NCBI GenBank assembly: GCA_964023205.1
Contig: OZ026851.1
Coordinates: 12,317,637-12,381,636 of the forward strand
DNA: 64,000 nucleotides
Direction of reading: 5' to 3'
From: Lutraria lutraria
Lineage: Eukaryota > Mollusca > Bivalvia > Venerida > Mactridae
In this document: one piece after another, positions 15,101 through 24,665 of the stretch
Numbering within the stretch: the first letter of the stretch is position 1
How the letters are laid out: each line of letters begins with the position of its first letter
The notes under the pieces: model-generated
Told to the model about the DNA's origin: nothing
The model's input: only the letters and a program-made list of their open reading frames with translations
The model's database searches: none
Translations under genes and position numbers: made by a program

Positions 15101-18100
15101 AAGAAAAAAGCCGACAAAGAAAGTTTCAGCCAAAAATTCATCCAATTAAAAATAAAATCACAAAAAATATTAGTTTCCATAAAAGATCGGAAACTCTTTG
15201 GAATTTGTCGTACAATTTTTGGGTGGAAGTGATTTATTATTCATAGCTATGATTTTTGAGGCTAGTACCTAAACTATTCATTTTATGACCCAAGTTCTTC
15301 TTTCCATTATATATTGTTTTACATATACATCTAGCACATTTTTACACTTTCACAGAATGTTTGTCAGTTGTATGGTATGCCCCTTTAAAAGCAAGTTAAT
15401 TTTTTGTACTACTGTGGATATACCATTCCTTTGTTTGTTTTTTGTTTATATCGCGTTTTATGAACCTTTTCAACAGCCAGAGTCATATAAGGCGGACATT
15501 TCACCTAAACATCGTTCCTGGGAAGAACCAGTACTAGACTCCCATCCTCCGTAAGCAACTGCCTACTTCCTCACATAAAGAGACTTGTCGGTAGCGGGGG
15601 TCGAACCCATGACGGTGTATCAGTGGGAGGTTACAGAGATTTGAAGTCAGCGACATTAACCACTCGACCATGTAGGCGAGTCTATATACCTTGTGATGCA
15701 TAAAAAGTCAGACACCATAAAAGGGATACACCCTTTACATGAACACCTGTATATTTAGACTTATGGGTGGCTTTTGTTCACAGGTTTAGCTATATTACTA
15801 ACACTAAAACACAGAGAAATTTGGCAAAATCAATGTAATTAAGTTTAAAATCATATTATAAAATATGTGTTGTATCACAACGAAATAACCTATCTTTGCC
15901 TCTTGGGCATATATACTGTCCTATCTCGAACATGCAGGATACTATATCTTAAATTTGTCAGTCCCAACCAATACAACATATGTTTTACGTCATATCAAGT
16001 CACTGTAGACAAGATGAATAGTGAAATATGTACGTTACATTTAGTCATTCAAGTAAAAAGATAGGCATCAATGGCAGACGTTTACGATTCAATGAATAAA
16101 CTAGCTGGGTGGGGTAGTGATAACATTGCATACATTTTTTCGACTTCATTTACAAATTTACATCAATATTTTCCTTTTAGCAAATAAATGTTTGTATAAT
16201 AAGGAAATTTTATCAGGTAAACAGGAAATTGTATAATACCAGTATGATAAAAAAGTCAAATTTATAAATATGCAGCCAGATTTTTACCCAATGAAATGTG
16301 ATACACATATATACTTGTATAACAAACAGAAATGTAAATATACAATCACACCTGAGATAACGGCCACCGCAGGTACAAAACATACCTTGTAATGCCAATT
16401 TTGTTGATGTAACAAAACAAAGATACCTCAAAATTAAAATGAACCATGCATAAAGGACCAAAGTTTTGGGGTGATCACTTTTGGTCACTTTCATGCAGTT
16501 GATTATGTATAGTCACTTGTGGTTACTTTTGCTAATAGATTTTATAGTTTTAATAACAAAAATTTTACTTAAAAATGATGTACATTCAATACCAGGTTAT
16601 ACTTTAATATTATGGGTAAATTCAGGCATCAGCATCATCAACATGTCAGACCATTTCTCGCCTCATGAAGTTATCGCAGTGCTTCCCTTCCAAAGCATTT
16701 GCATAGATAGCGCATAAATTGATTATCATTGTATTGTATTGGCATCGATGACAGATGAATACTGATGACAACTTTGAATAAATGCATGCAGAGCGCATGC
16801 TGCCTCCACAGTTAAATTAGTAACATTGATGTGGAAACAGATAAAATTTAAACTATAGCCTTTGTCTTGGAAACCTTGCATTCATGTATACGTCTCAGGA
16901 ATTTGTATAACTTGAGATCAGTCTCCAATCTCAAATATCTATTTTCCTCCACAAAGTACAAATGGTTCGATAAAATATAAGGCTTTTAAGAACAGATGGT
17001 CTTTTTTTGGAAAGATTAATTTGGTTTATCACTTTAATTTAATTAATGTGTACTAAAGAGATGCATTCATACACAAAAAATTATATGGTGGCTTGTTAAT
17101 AAAACCGGGTAGCCAGGAGATCAAATATTACCATTATTTAAGTTGAAAAAATAACCTTGCTAGAAATCAGTTCAAGAAAAATTCACGATTTCATGAATTC
17201 CTTTTGAAGGACAAGTATTATCTCCGGACCATTTATATACAAATTAAAGATATTTGAGAGTGGAGTTATATATAAATAACCTTTGACACATTAATTGTCA
17301 GGACTCCATTATGCAGGCGTCACACTGTCCCGAAGTAGACACCAGATGGACACACGATTAAGGAAATGTTCAAATTCGGGTGTGATCGTGATAACATCGG
17401 GCCATTCGTGAGGGCATCTTAAGCCATCGTATGACCGCCGGTTGAGTTTCTCAAGCTTCGGCACCAACTTCGTGAGCGGTGACAAAATCTTTGGCATGCC
17501 AAAAAATTGCCGAAGGTCCATGCGAAGTATCATGTTCGTGTTGAATTCGTGTGTTCATTTTGCCCTTCGTATTGCCATCGTGAGGGCATCTTGTTTAATC
17601 GTGTCATCATCGTATTTTCTTCGTGTAATCATCGGTGCTATCGGACATTTTTGCCATACGAACACAATACGAACGAAACAAGATGCCGTCCGATTGTCTT
17701 AAGAAGGCAACACGACTACGTGAAGCCCTCTCAATGCCGTCGTGTAGCCATCGTATTATAGTACGATGACATCGAGATGGAACCACGGTGACGACGAAGA
17801 CAGCCGAATTTGAGTTGCTCAAGCGTTTCACAAGTGTTATAGTAACGAGAATATATAAAAGGCCGGTCATAGAGCACCTTCCTCAGTCAGTCCTGAGGAA
17901 CTCTACAGAACAGAGGCATGTGTTTCTCTCCAAGCTTCAATCACATTTATCCATAATTCACTTCCTGCAGATTGGCATACGTTGATGATGAGACAACCAT
18001 TTGATATATACCTTAGAATACATGATGAACAGCTCTGACAGGTCCAGTACCTCCTCTTAAGGAAACTTTTATTTCTTTTTGTCATTTCTTGCTATTTGCC

Positions 18101-21100
18101 TTCCTTATGTGATAGGTTTTTTTATTACGTTATTATTACTTATTTATTAGTATTCTTATCATGACCACAAGTACAAATGTACATCATTTCATCATTATCA
18201 TCACCAATACTAACATTCTTTCAGTCCGGAAAAGTATGGTCATATCTATCTTAATAATATATGACCCAACCTATAGTTCACTTTTTTAGCACGCAATCGC
18301 CATTTTACTTCCATAGCGTACATGTATACGCACAGGGTAGTAAATCTTATCTACATAGTGAAAATCAAGGTAACTTTTGCATTGTGATCTACATACCATT
18401 TATTATTGACAGTTATTGTTTGATTAAATTTTATTTCAGAATCCCTGGATTAAACCCACGTAATACATCAATGGGTTCTTCGTAAACATTTAGAGGGTGA
18501 CACTCGTATTAGATAATGTACTTATTTTAGGGTAGGTCGTATAGAAGAGAAGAACACATGGTACAGAAAGTCTCTCCCTCCCGGTTTCAACCTGTCTATC
18601 ACCCTACAACATATGAAGTATGTGAAGCCGAGTTTGCTGCTGATGTGATCCAGTGTCCTACTACAACTGATATATTGACCGCCATTGCTGAGTAGTTTGA
18701 GAAGAGATGACAATTTCCACACTGCTGTGGTGCTCCTGATGGCTCATGTGGTGGTCACCTGTCCTTGGAACAGTGGGTCTGTCTACATACACTACAAAGG
18801 CTTCTTCTCATTGTCCTCATGGCCCTGGTCGACGCAGTACAAGTGTCTTTGCATTGATTTATGCCCCTCACTGTGGCTGGAGGCTCAGTGAAGTCTACTC
18901 AGTTGCCTCTGCTTTCCTCTTCTGAACTCTGCATTTACTGGGCAGCCTCCTACCCCTGATTCTCTATGCCTTGGGTGGCATGTTAATTAAATTGACTTTA
19001 ATTTGAATAAAGTAAATTTGTAATTTATACCATCGGGAGGTCACATGACGCCTTCGTGACCTTGTTTGTAGGCATCGTACTCTCAATACGACGTCGTGTA
19101 GCCATCGTGTAACCTTCATATGTCCTGTGGGTAAACATCTAAATAAAAATTCACATCTTCGTTCTGCCTTCGAGTGTGGTTCGGGTACCATCGTGTGATC
19201 TTCGTAAGGCATCGTACTTGATTCGGCTGTTGATTTGGCTGTTGACTAGGATCGGGGCCAATTTCGCGCGAAGTTCAAAATTCCACGTTCGTGTGGACAT
19301 CTGCTGTCAACTTCGGGACAGTGTGACGCCAGCATTATGAAAATCAAGATGTCAAACTTTGCATGTATCATTCTATGCCACACATGACTCTTTTATATAC
19401 TATATTTTCATTCATTTTTGTTGGGCTGGATTTTCGTGGTAGTTAAATGGCTATTTTGTCGGGACATAAATTTGTGGATTTTGTTTTTTGAAACAAAATG
19501 CTTTATCTCTGCATTAGTGGGCATTTGATTTTGTGGATGAGCCATGAAATCCACGAAATTAAATCCCCAACGAAAATTAATGATTTCACAGTATTTGTAA
19601 AACGAATACTGACAGACAATAAACACAAATTCATTTAAAACAGACTTCAAAGAACAGGCATGTTCTCAAATTTCTAAAACACTAAAAATTCATCTAATAT
19701 TTTAAAAGGTAATCATCAAAATATTTTAAACAAATGGTATGGTATCAGTATCAAGAGTAACTTTAAATCTCCTCGACTGAAGTTACTGAAGTAAACATAT
19801 CTTTACAAAACTTGGTATAAAAAACATGGATTTTACAGATTTTGTACACTTCAATATCTTAAATGTGTAATGTTATTGTAATCTTAGGATTAAAATTCCG
19901 CATTATATTAAGCTTAAAATACCAGTGTTCTTTGCAGCGGGACGTATGGAAAATCCGAATGTGAAATAGATAATAAATTGATTGACATTCACAACTGTAC
20001 AGGCACAAAAATAATTTATTGAAAAATTGACCCAAATGGTAGAAAAAATAGCAACAGGAAGTACAATTATGTCTGTGACATTGACCCTAAGCATACGCTG
20101 ACTGTAATATTGTGTTAAATTTGACTGGTACCCAATTATGTGATTAAATCATAACAAATGCAAGGCCAAATGGTCCACAAGATGAACAGATTGACGCCAA
20201 AATGATCCCCCAGGTGACCGGACGTACCAACAGACGATGAAAGAACAGAGAGACAGTTGGATGGACAGAAACAGTACAAACTTGTCTCTTCAAATATATT
20301 GACAAACATTGGTCACTTATTTATTATTTGGGTTTTATGCTGTTATATAACAATTTTTCAGTTATATGCAGCAACCGATTCATCAAACCAGTTTTCCAGG
20401 ACTGTATTCTAAGTAACCAGTACTAGCTTACCTTTCCATAAGGATCAGGCTTCGTAACTTCTCCACGTGTATAATTATGGAGGAAAATCAACACTTTTGT
20501 CAAATTTTCATGGAAGGGTAATTGGCCTGCTGTGACTGGGAATCAAACCCGAATCTCCGGGTTACAAATCCAGGGCACTAACTATTGGACCACCAGACAC
20601 TTGGTACAACCTATAGTTAGTGACAACAATGGGTCGGACCTTCACTGAGACATAAGAAACCCATATAAAAGTGTCTCAGAACAGATTATCTAAGTCACCT
20701 TTAACATTATTTATAGTAGGTATTGTATTCTAAACTTAAACATATATGATTATCAGTCTTACAAAGTGAGAATGATGTAAACAACAAGTTGTTAATAGCT
20801 ATACTGACTGGGCCAACAGTTTTACAAGTGTGTACAACTGAGATATAATGACCCAATTAGCCAGTGGGTGTTTATCGACACTTTTACATATATCAGGCAA
20901 AAGATAAATAAGGCAAATATATCTTAAGGCAAACATGCTGTCAGAATTAGACATAATGACAAAAAATTCTCTGTTGGTGCAAAAATCCCTATAAAGTCAT
21001 GATGTCACCCTTGTATGTTTACAGCGAAGTTGTAACAAGTAACAAACTAACATCAACGTACAACCATTGACCTCAACTGGTAGTCAGGACAATATTTAAG

Positions 21101-24100
21101 CAGACAGGCTAGAAAAATATAGAGTAGAGGTTGCAATTTTTTTCTTTCCAATCTTTTTTTTTAGCATTCGTTTTAGACTTTGGAAGTATAATTAAGTACG
21201 GGGGGTACCCCCCCAAATTGGAATGGTAGCAACAGATTGACTGCAATTAGGCAATCAGAAAGTGACTATTTTTTCTGACCTTATGGTCAAGTGACAAACA
21301 GATTTGTTTAGCCCTACTTTTATTCATATCCAATCTGTTCAAAGATTATTCAAACAATAATAAAACAAAAAATGAAAAAAAAATCCAAGGGAAATAACTC
21401 TGACCTCAATAATTACAACAGTAAAAATTGTCTCATAAACTTCTCAGAGAATTTAATAACGATCTGTCAGTTTGCCAAGTTTTTACCCAAGCAAAACATA
21501 CTTAAATAGAACCTATTAATGTATTATACTCTGAATATTAATTCTCATAACAGTTTACACCAATCAAAATACCATAAACAAAAACATCTTGACAGGATAC
21601 AATGATAAAATAGAAACATTGTGAAATTTAAACAATCGTTTTTACATACACATTAATCAATTAACAAAGCTACAATTCTAAGGTCAAATTTAGACTGCAA
21701 GCTTTATGGCTGTCACAAGCTAAAAGTAATGATAAGGTTATTATATATGTATATTGCAGTCCATGGGCAATAACTCAGCAAAGAATAAAAATTTCGTATA
21801 CTTGTTTGTGGAGACATGTTTACACTTTAAGAAACAGAAGTTGTGGCGTAGTTTCAGTTATATATCAAATTATAGATAAACATATATATATTATGTTCAT
21901 TATAGTAGTTTTACCATATAATAGCAAATATTTATCATGAAATTAAATGTAAGGTATGGAGGTGGGGTGACCCCGACCCCCTCATACCTATTACGGGGTG
22001 AAATAAACGGGGTTACCCTGTTGGGGCCTCTATTTAAAAAAAAAAAAATATCATAACCAGTGTTCCTTAATCTCTGCATTCAACTACAATGAATCAATCG
22101 AAGCAGAAAATGGCTTTAAGCATGTGATCACAGAGGACATACGATGTACCCAGGGTTCAAACTCGTAAAGCCAAGAGCATAGACCTCAGACAAAGCTTAT
22201 GTTGAGCCCAGTGGTCAGGGCGTCTATAAAATATTAAATAATGTAAAATTTCTATAACTACAAATTGAAATATTATAACTAATTTTTTGCCACATTTTAA
22301 GATTTATAAATTGATATTTTCACATGACTTGAAAATAACTCTAAGTTGCATATTTCATTTAAATGGAAATAATTTAAATACAGTATTTATTAAATGTAGT
22401 ATTCATTAAGGGCGGGAGAACTCAATTACATAAAATTATAAGTCAATAAAAAGGTTTAATTTTAGACTGTATTATACAGACTATTATTGTACACGGTAGA
22501 TTTACGGACTGCAAATGAATGGGTGCAATTTAGATCAACAGGATCGTAGTGTTTGAGGGACATAAATTATGTGTGAAGTGGTGTAAAATATACTGCAATG
22601 TATCAATATGCATTGAAGTGTAGCTATTAGTTGTGTCCGTAAAATCATTGAATTTAAAACTTCGGTTCAATCCACGGTCATATACTTAGACAGACTTAAA
22701 ATATTTCATACTTGAAGTAGGGGCATAAAAATGTTATGGATAAAGTAGTAACTTTGACTAATGCATAAAATAATTGTATTACATTACGGAATACCTGTAT
22801 TAACAGACATGTGAGAAATGAGACCACCTGTGAACAATGGTCATTCTTCTGCTGTAGAAAAATATATGCAAAAACATTTACTTGCTGATATTATCCCAAG
22901 ATAATTATTACCAACGAAACAAGCCCTTTTTCTTCTAAAAACACTCATTTCGCTGTGAATTTTGCTTTTGTAAACTTGAAATATATAGAGCGCGTGACGC
23001 CACTTCATGCCGTGTGAATAATATGACTGCGGGAAAACATAGCTGTTCTATAAATATTATTTATTTCAATGATATTGAAAAAAATACGATAGTAGTTTTG
23101 GAAACATTTTTTCTTGCTATAAAGTATGAGCGGAAGAAAAACACACCGGATTCCTCCGTTATAGAACAAACAGAACCTATTAAGTTATTAAGACCAATAC
23201 ATTTATAAGCTTTTATGGGACTTTAAGGTTACGGAATAGAACTGGTTTTTTTATATACAGAAAACAAACATTCTTTAAGAAAGATATTGGATAGCTTTCC
23301 ATATACCATGTAGGCTGCAGCCAATATTTTTTCAGGAAAGCAAAATAATCCTGAGCAAAATGAACTTTGGGGACCTAATGCCAGCTCCCTAGAATTCTGC
23401 CTACACATTGATTTAAATCAAGCTACACCCCTGGAATATTATTAGTAGTTCCAACAGATTTAGACTTGATGCTCCGGGGCTTCGCTTATGGTTTCATAAT
23501 GGAATTATTACATTGTATTTTTATAAGAAAAATTAAACTGCACCAGGACTGAGGTAGTCATATCACATCATATTTATTAAGCATGACTGCAGTCTCAACA
23601 TATAAGAAAACACTTAATTATTAAATACATACACAAATTAACCAGAAATAAATATTTTTTGTGTTCCATTTAGGTCAGACATATAATGCCCATTCCGTAC
23701 ACATGTTTATATTGGATCATCAAATCTAAAACTTGAAAAAGGAAAATATTTACTGGTATTTTATTTACTGTCTTTATATATAGATGTGTATGATTTGTGT
23801 TTATATATTCGTGAATGAAACGATTTGTATGCTTTGTATACATTGAGTCAGAATTGTATATAGTTTGTTTATTGATCAACATAATGACTAAACGCCGTAA
23901 TTTAAACACCTGCTCCTGGTCCTATTTGTAATCACGACTTTGATTTTTGACAGGTGGCGTAAATATAATGACGGATGACTCGATTTTAGCCGAAACTCAG
24001 ACATCAACACTACGACAAAATAAAATTCTTACCTGTTTCTGTTTAATTGCCCCTAAACATTGGTCCAGGGACATGTGGTCCCTCTTCGACCCCATCGTTT

Positions 24101-24102
24101 AC
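41..24102 (-). CDS. Plakin/spectraplakin-like gene, 5' part (7 exons, runs off left edge)
   Basis: Seven exons, each bounded by AG acceptor and GT donor and all in phase 0, join without a stop into 215 residues starting MGSKRDHMSL. Introns run about 0.4-11 kb. The product is charged and helical. From residue 143 it reads CVYTLRKSWGWL, then EIHLSNAADYHQFFHDSQ, which follows the spectrin-repeat pattern of plakin domains (Trp-rich helix, then a HLxxAxxYHQFF segment). Plakins are large cytolinkers that tie cytoskeleton to junctions. No calponin-homology actin-binding domain precedes this part, so it is either a plakin without CH domains or an alternative 5' isoform of a spectraplakin. The rest of the gene lies left of position 1. 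The exon chain is seen directly; the family is recognised from pattern only and another spectrin-repeat protein is possible. Confidence 0.62.
164..735 (-). other. Intron 6 of the plakin-like gene
   Basis: AT-rich intron of 572 bp. I see no repeat or element in it. The next intron, 832-1214, is likewise plain. Confidence 0.6.
736..831 (-). CDS. Plakin-like exon 6 (spectrin-repeat Trp helix)
   Basis: This 96-nt exon gives 32 residues, ECVYTLRKSWGWLSTVSRC then TEIHLSNAADYHQ. It has a TTTTTTCAG acceptor and GTAAAA donor, phase 0 at both ends. The W-x-W helix followed by HLxxAxxYHQ is the most diagnostic plakin/spectrin-repeat stretch of the gene. Confidence 0.68.
1215..1325 (-). CDS. Plakin-like exon 5
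   Basis: This 111-nt exon gives 37 residues (NVQTEFEERA LYLTERQGVF ... SSRMHR), with a TTTCAG acceptor and GTAAGT donor, phase 0 at both ends. It is strongly helical and charged. Confidence 0.66.
1808..1981. mobile_element. MITE-like element with 13-bp TIRs
   Basis: The left end CAGTGCAACCTCC after TA and the right end GGAGGTTACACTG form near-perfect inverted repeats. Inside are repeated 'tggctgttgt' type words. The element resembles those at 51246-51420 and 37478-37673. It has no coding capacity. Confidence 0.45.
2731..2943. mobile_element. Short TIR element (about 213 bp), GC-richer than its surroundings
   Basis: ATACGCCCGT at the left is mirrored by ACGGGCGTAT at the right (10 bp perfect). 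The right end also folds on itself: ATACGACCCGTTT pairs with AAACGGGCGTAT across a few bases. A lone fragment ATACGACCCGTTTTG recurs at 31089. This is a non-autonomous repeat of unknown family. Confidence 0.5.
3378..3449 (-). CDS. Plakin-like exon 4
   Basis: This 72-nt exon gives 24 residues (DQALQKKRCLESVLYVSEIE...), with a TTGCAG acceptor and GTAAGT donor, phase 0 at both ends. Confidence 0.63.
3747..3931. repeat. Two-copy tandem duplication, about 93 bp
   Basis: Copy 1 (3747-3839) and copy 2 (3840-3931) both begin GTGGTGTGTAAATTAAG and share 'aataatgtgtgaaaaaa' and the A-rich tail. They differ by scattered substitutions and small gaps. Confidence 0.75.
7157..7250. repeat. Half-copy of the palindromic element found at 39566-39812
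   Basis: It begins CACAGACAGAAGTAAC and continues through 'cctgtgatggtaaaattg' to 'ccttaaatgaaaaacaaa'. That matches the left arm of the 39.57-kb element, but no right arm follows. Confidence 0.6.
7515..7680. repeat. Degenerate pyrimidine-rich minisatellite, period about 32 bp
   Basis: About five units each start with a ccctcc-like block followed by 'tttttgcattttt' type sequence (near 7518, 7550, 7581, 7614, 7646). The open frame across it is a by-product of composition. Confidence 0.5.
7906..7956 (-). CDS. Plakin-like exon 3
   Basis: This 51-nt micro-exon gives 17 residues (KHVKDFPTLETEYALLE), with a TTTTCAG acceptor and GTTAGT donor, phase 0 at both ends. It keeps the helix pattern running between exons 2 and 4. 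Confidence 0.6.
8861..9035 (-). repeat. SINE family 1, 5'-truncated copy
   Basis: The body is the same as at 15430-15690: 'agtcatacgaggcggac', 'gaagaaccagtactagac' and 'tcctccgtaagc'. On the minus strand it starts at a B-box-like TTGTTCGAGCCC and ends in the T-rich (plus-strand) tail near 8861. Confidence 0.65.
9683..9761. repeat. 79-bp direct repeat, copy 1
   Basis: It starts gtatcacttgtatactgg and ends in 'ctgtgtttccag'. The second copy at 10317-10395 differs at about two positions. Confidence 0.85.
10317..10395. repeat. 79-bp direct repeat, copy 2
   Basis: It lies 634 bp after copy 1 and is nearly identical. It ends directly against the SINE-like element that follows. Confidence 0.85.
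10396..10700 (-). repeat. tRNA-derived SINE-like repeat
   Basis: On the minus strand, 'tgattgactggtta' (A-box-like) is followed by 'gagtttgaatccc' (B-box), then a GC-richer body containing 'gaacgctgacttcggcactg'. It has the head and body layout of a SINE. The overlapping open frames are not genes. Confidence 0.45.
12705..12833 (-). CDS. Plakin-like exon 2
   Basis: This 129-nt exon gives 43 residues (TDIQDIPFQH ... VDEFRKSK), with a TTTACAG acceptor and GTGAGT donor, phase 0 at both ends. The peptide is amphipathic, with heptad-like spacing and a Gln-rich middle. Confidence 0.65.
13681..14345. repeat. 18-bp minisatellite, about 35 units
   Basis: The unit is GGGGAGGAGCAATCATTA with a second common variant GAGGAGGAGCAATCATTA. 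About 32 units run head to tail, then two compound units containing 'ggagcatttatttagg' follow. Flanks at 13530-13680 and 14346-14570 hold decayed relatives built on 'ggaggagcatt'. As 18 is a multiple of 3 and the unit lacks stops in several frames, both strands show long open frames (EEQSLG on plus; NDCSSP or MIAPPL on minus). These are not taken as genes. Confidence 0.95.
15430..15690 (-). repeat. SINE family 1, fullest copy (tRNA-derived)
   Basis: Read on minus, the head has an A-box-like TGGTCGAGTGGTTAATG and a B-box GGGTTCGACCCC, spaced as in a tRNA with a long variable arm (Leu/Ser-like). The shared body follows, then an A-rich 3' end (aaacaaaaaacaaac). Related copies lie at 8861, 39985, 59725 and 63010. 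Confidence 0.75.
17314..19332. mobile_element. Non-autonomous DNA transposon, 2.02 kb, 44-bp TIRs and 7-bp target duplication
   Basis: The left end CAGGCGTCACACTGTCCC and the right end, read inverted, CTGGCGTCACACTGTCCC pair over about 44 bp with roughly four mismatches. CATTATG flanks both ends (17307-17313 and 19333-19339) as a direct repeat, the footprint of insertion. Subterminal zones (17400-17770 and 19040-19220) repeat words such as 'gccatcgt' and 'catcgtgta'. No transposase motif is visible in the interior, so it is probably mobilised in trans. TIR and target length do not fix the superfamily; hAT-like is possible. Confidence 0.8.
19400..19591 (-). mobile_element. Mariner-like MITE, copy 1 (192 bp)
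   Basis: TA flanks both ends. One end reads CTATATTTTCATTCATTTTT and the other ends 'aattaatgatttcacag'. It is an inverted copy of the element at 50921-51109, sharing 'ggatttaatttcgtgg' and 'atagccattt'. Confidence 0.65.
20378..20625 (-). repeat. SINE family 2, copy 1 (tRNA-derived)
   Basis: On minus, the head has 'tggtggtccaatagttagtg' (A-box region) and 'tcgggtttgattccc' (B-box). The 3' part on plus reads 'gattcatcaaaccagttttc', 'aggactgtattctaa'. The same 3' part ends the copy at 31380. Confidence 0.6.
23014..23208 (+). other. Short open frame in intron, probably not a gene
   Basis: A 64-codon plus-strand frame with no recognisable domain, signal or paralog. A CRE-like GTGACGCCA lies just upstream at 22995. 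I regard it as chance. Confidence 0.1.
24033..24102 (-). CDS. Plakin-like exon 1 (ATG exon)
   Basis: Coding part 24095-24033 encodes 21 residues, MGSKRDHMSLDQ... ending KQKQ, followed by a GTAAGA donor. An in-frame TAA lies two codons upstream of the ATG, so this is the first possible start in this exon. A sequence resembling an acceptor (TTACAG at 24103-24108 on minus) precedes it. The exon may therefore start at 24102 after a 5'UTR intron, or transcription may start close upstream at the promoter-like block. Confidence 0.65.
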
Positions 24103-24151
24103 CTGTAATTAAAGAAAAATGAAAGTGGAAGTCACTGATCATGTTATACAC

Positions 24152-24195
24152 TGCGCATGCGCGTATACTATTTCCGCCAAATATGTGCGGGAAAT
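24152..24195 (-). promoter_or_regulatory. Candidate promoter of the plakin-like gene (NRF1 and E2F-like sites)
   Basis: TGCGCATGCGC at 24152-24162 is the palindromic NRF1 consensus. TTTCCGCC (24171-24178) and GCGGGAAA (24187-24194) are E2F-like sites facing each other. The block lies 57-100 bp upstream of the ATG at 24095, with no TATA box. NRF1/E2F clusters are typical of broad, constitutive animal promoters, and the site could drive transcription in either direction. Promoter activity is inferred. Confidence 0.4.
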
Positions 24196-24587
24196 TTAAA
24201 TCGGACTTTTGTAGCATGTTTTGATATTGAATAATATAACATTTGTTTACATGTCACTGGTAATCGTGGATATAAAATAGACAACTGGATTAATATAGAT
24301 TATTGAATGCTAGTTGTGTCATTTTGTAAAAAAGAAACATTGTGTTTATTTTATACAAACTTCGTATTTTAGATGGGTTGAGTTCTGGGACAAGGATGTG
24401 GTTGGTAAATTCAAAACCAGCTAAGTTATTCAGAGTACACGTGTTCATTACTGTGTGCTTGTTTGTTGTTTGCTGTGGTGGTAGCTTTTGATAACTGTTC
24501 TTAGGCGTATATAGGACTACATAATAGTATTACTTATTATAATGTTTATCATGAATGTACATGGTTTAATTCATCAAAGACTTATAT

Positions 24588-24665
24588 CAAGGACTTATAT
24601 ACATACATATAATCAAGGACTTATATACATAAGTCCTTGATATAATGTATGTATATAAGTCCTTG
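24588..24665. repeat. Nested inverted repeat (foldback)
   Basis: 24588-24608 (CAAGGACTTATATACATACAT) is perfectly complementary to 24645-24665. Inside it, ATCAAGGACTT (24612-24622) pairs with AAGTCCTTGAT (24631-24641), so two hairpins share the word 'aaggacttatatacat'. Confidence 0.85.

Larger units (their letters stand above)
12834..24032 (-). other. Intron 1 of the plakin-like gene
   Basis: 11.2 kb, the largest intron. It holds the 18-bp minisatellite, SINEs, the 2-kb TIR transposon and a mariner-like MITE. I found no convincing extra exon. The stretches 14.6-15.4, 15.7-17.3 and 20.65-24.0 kb show nothing beyond AT-rich sequence and degenerate repeats. Confidence 0.5.

Noticed and set aside
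15606..15690. Functional tRNA gene
   Set aside because: The A- and B-boxes are present, but the stems are degenerate and a SINE body follows, so it is a SINE head.
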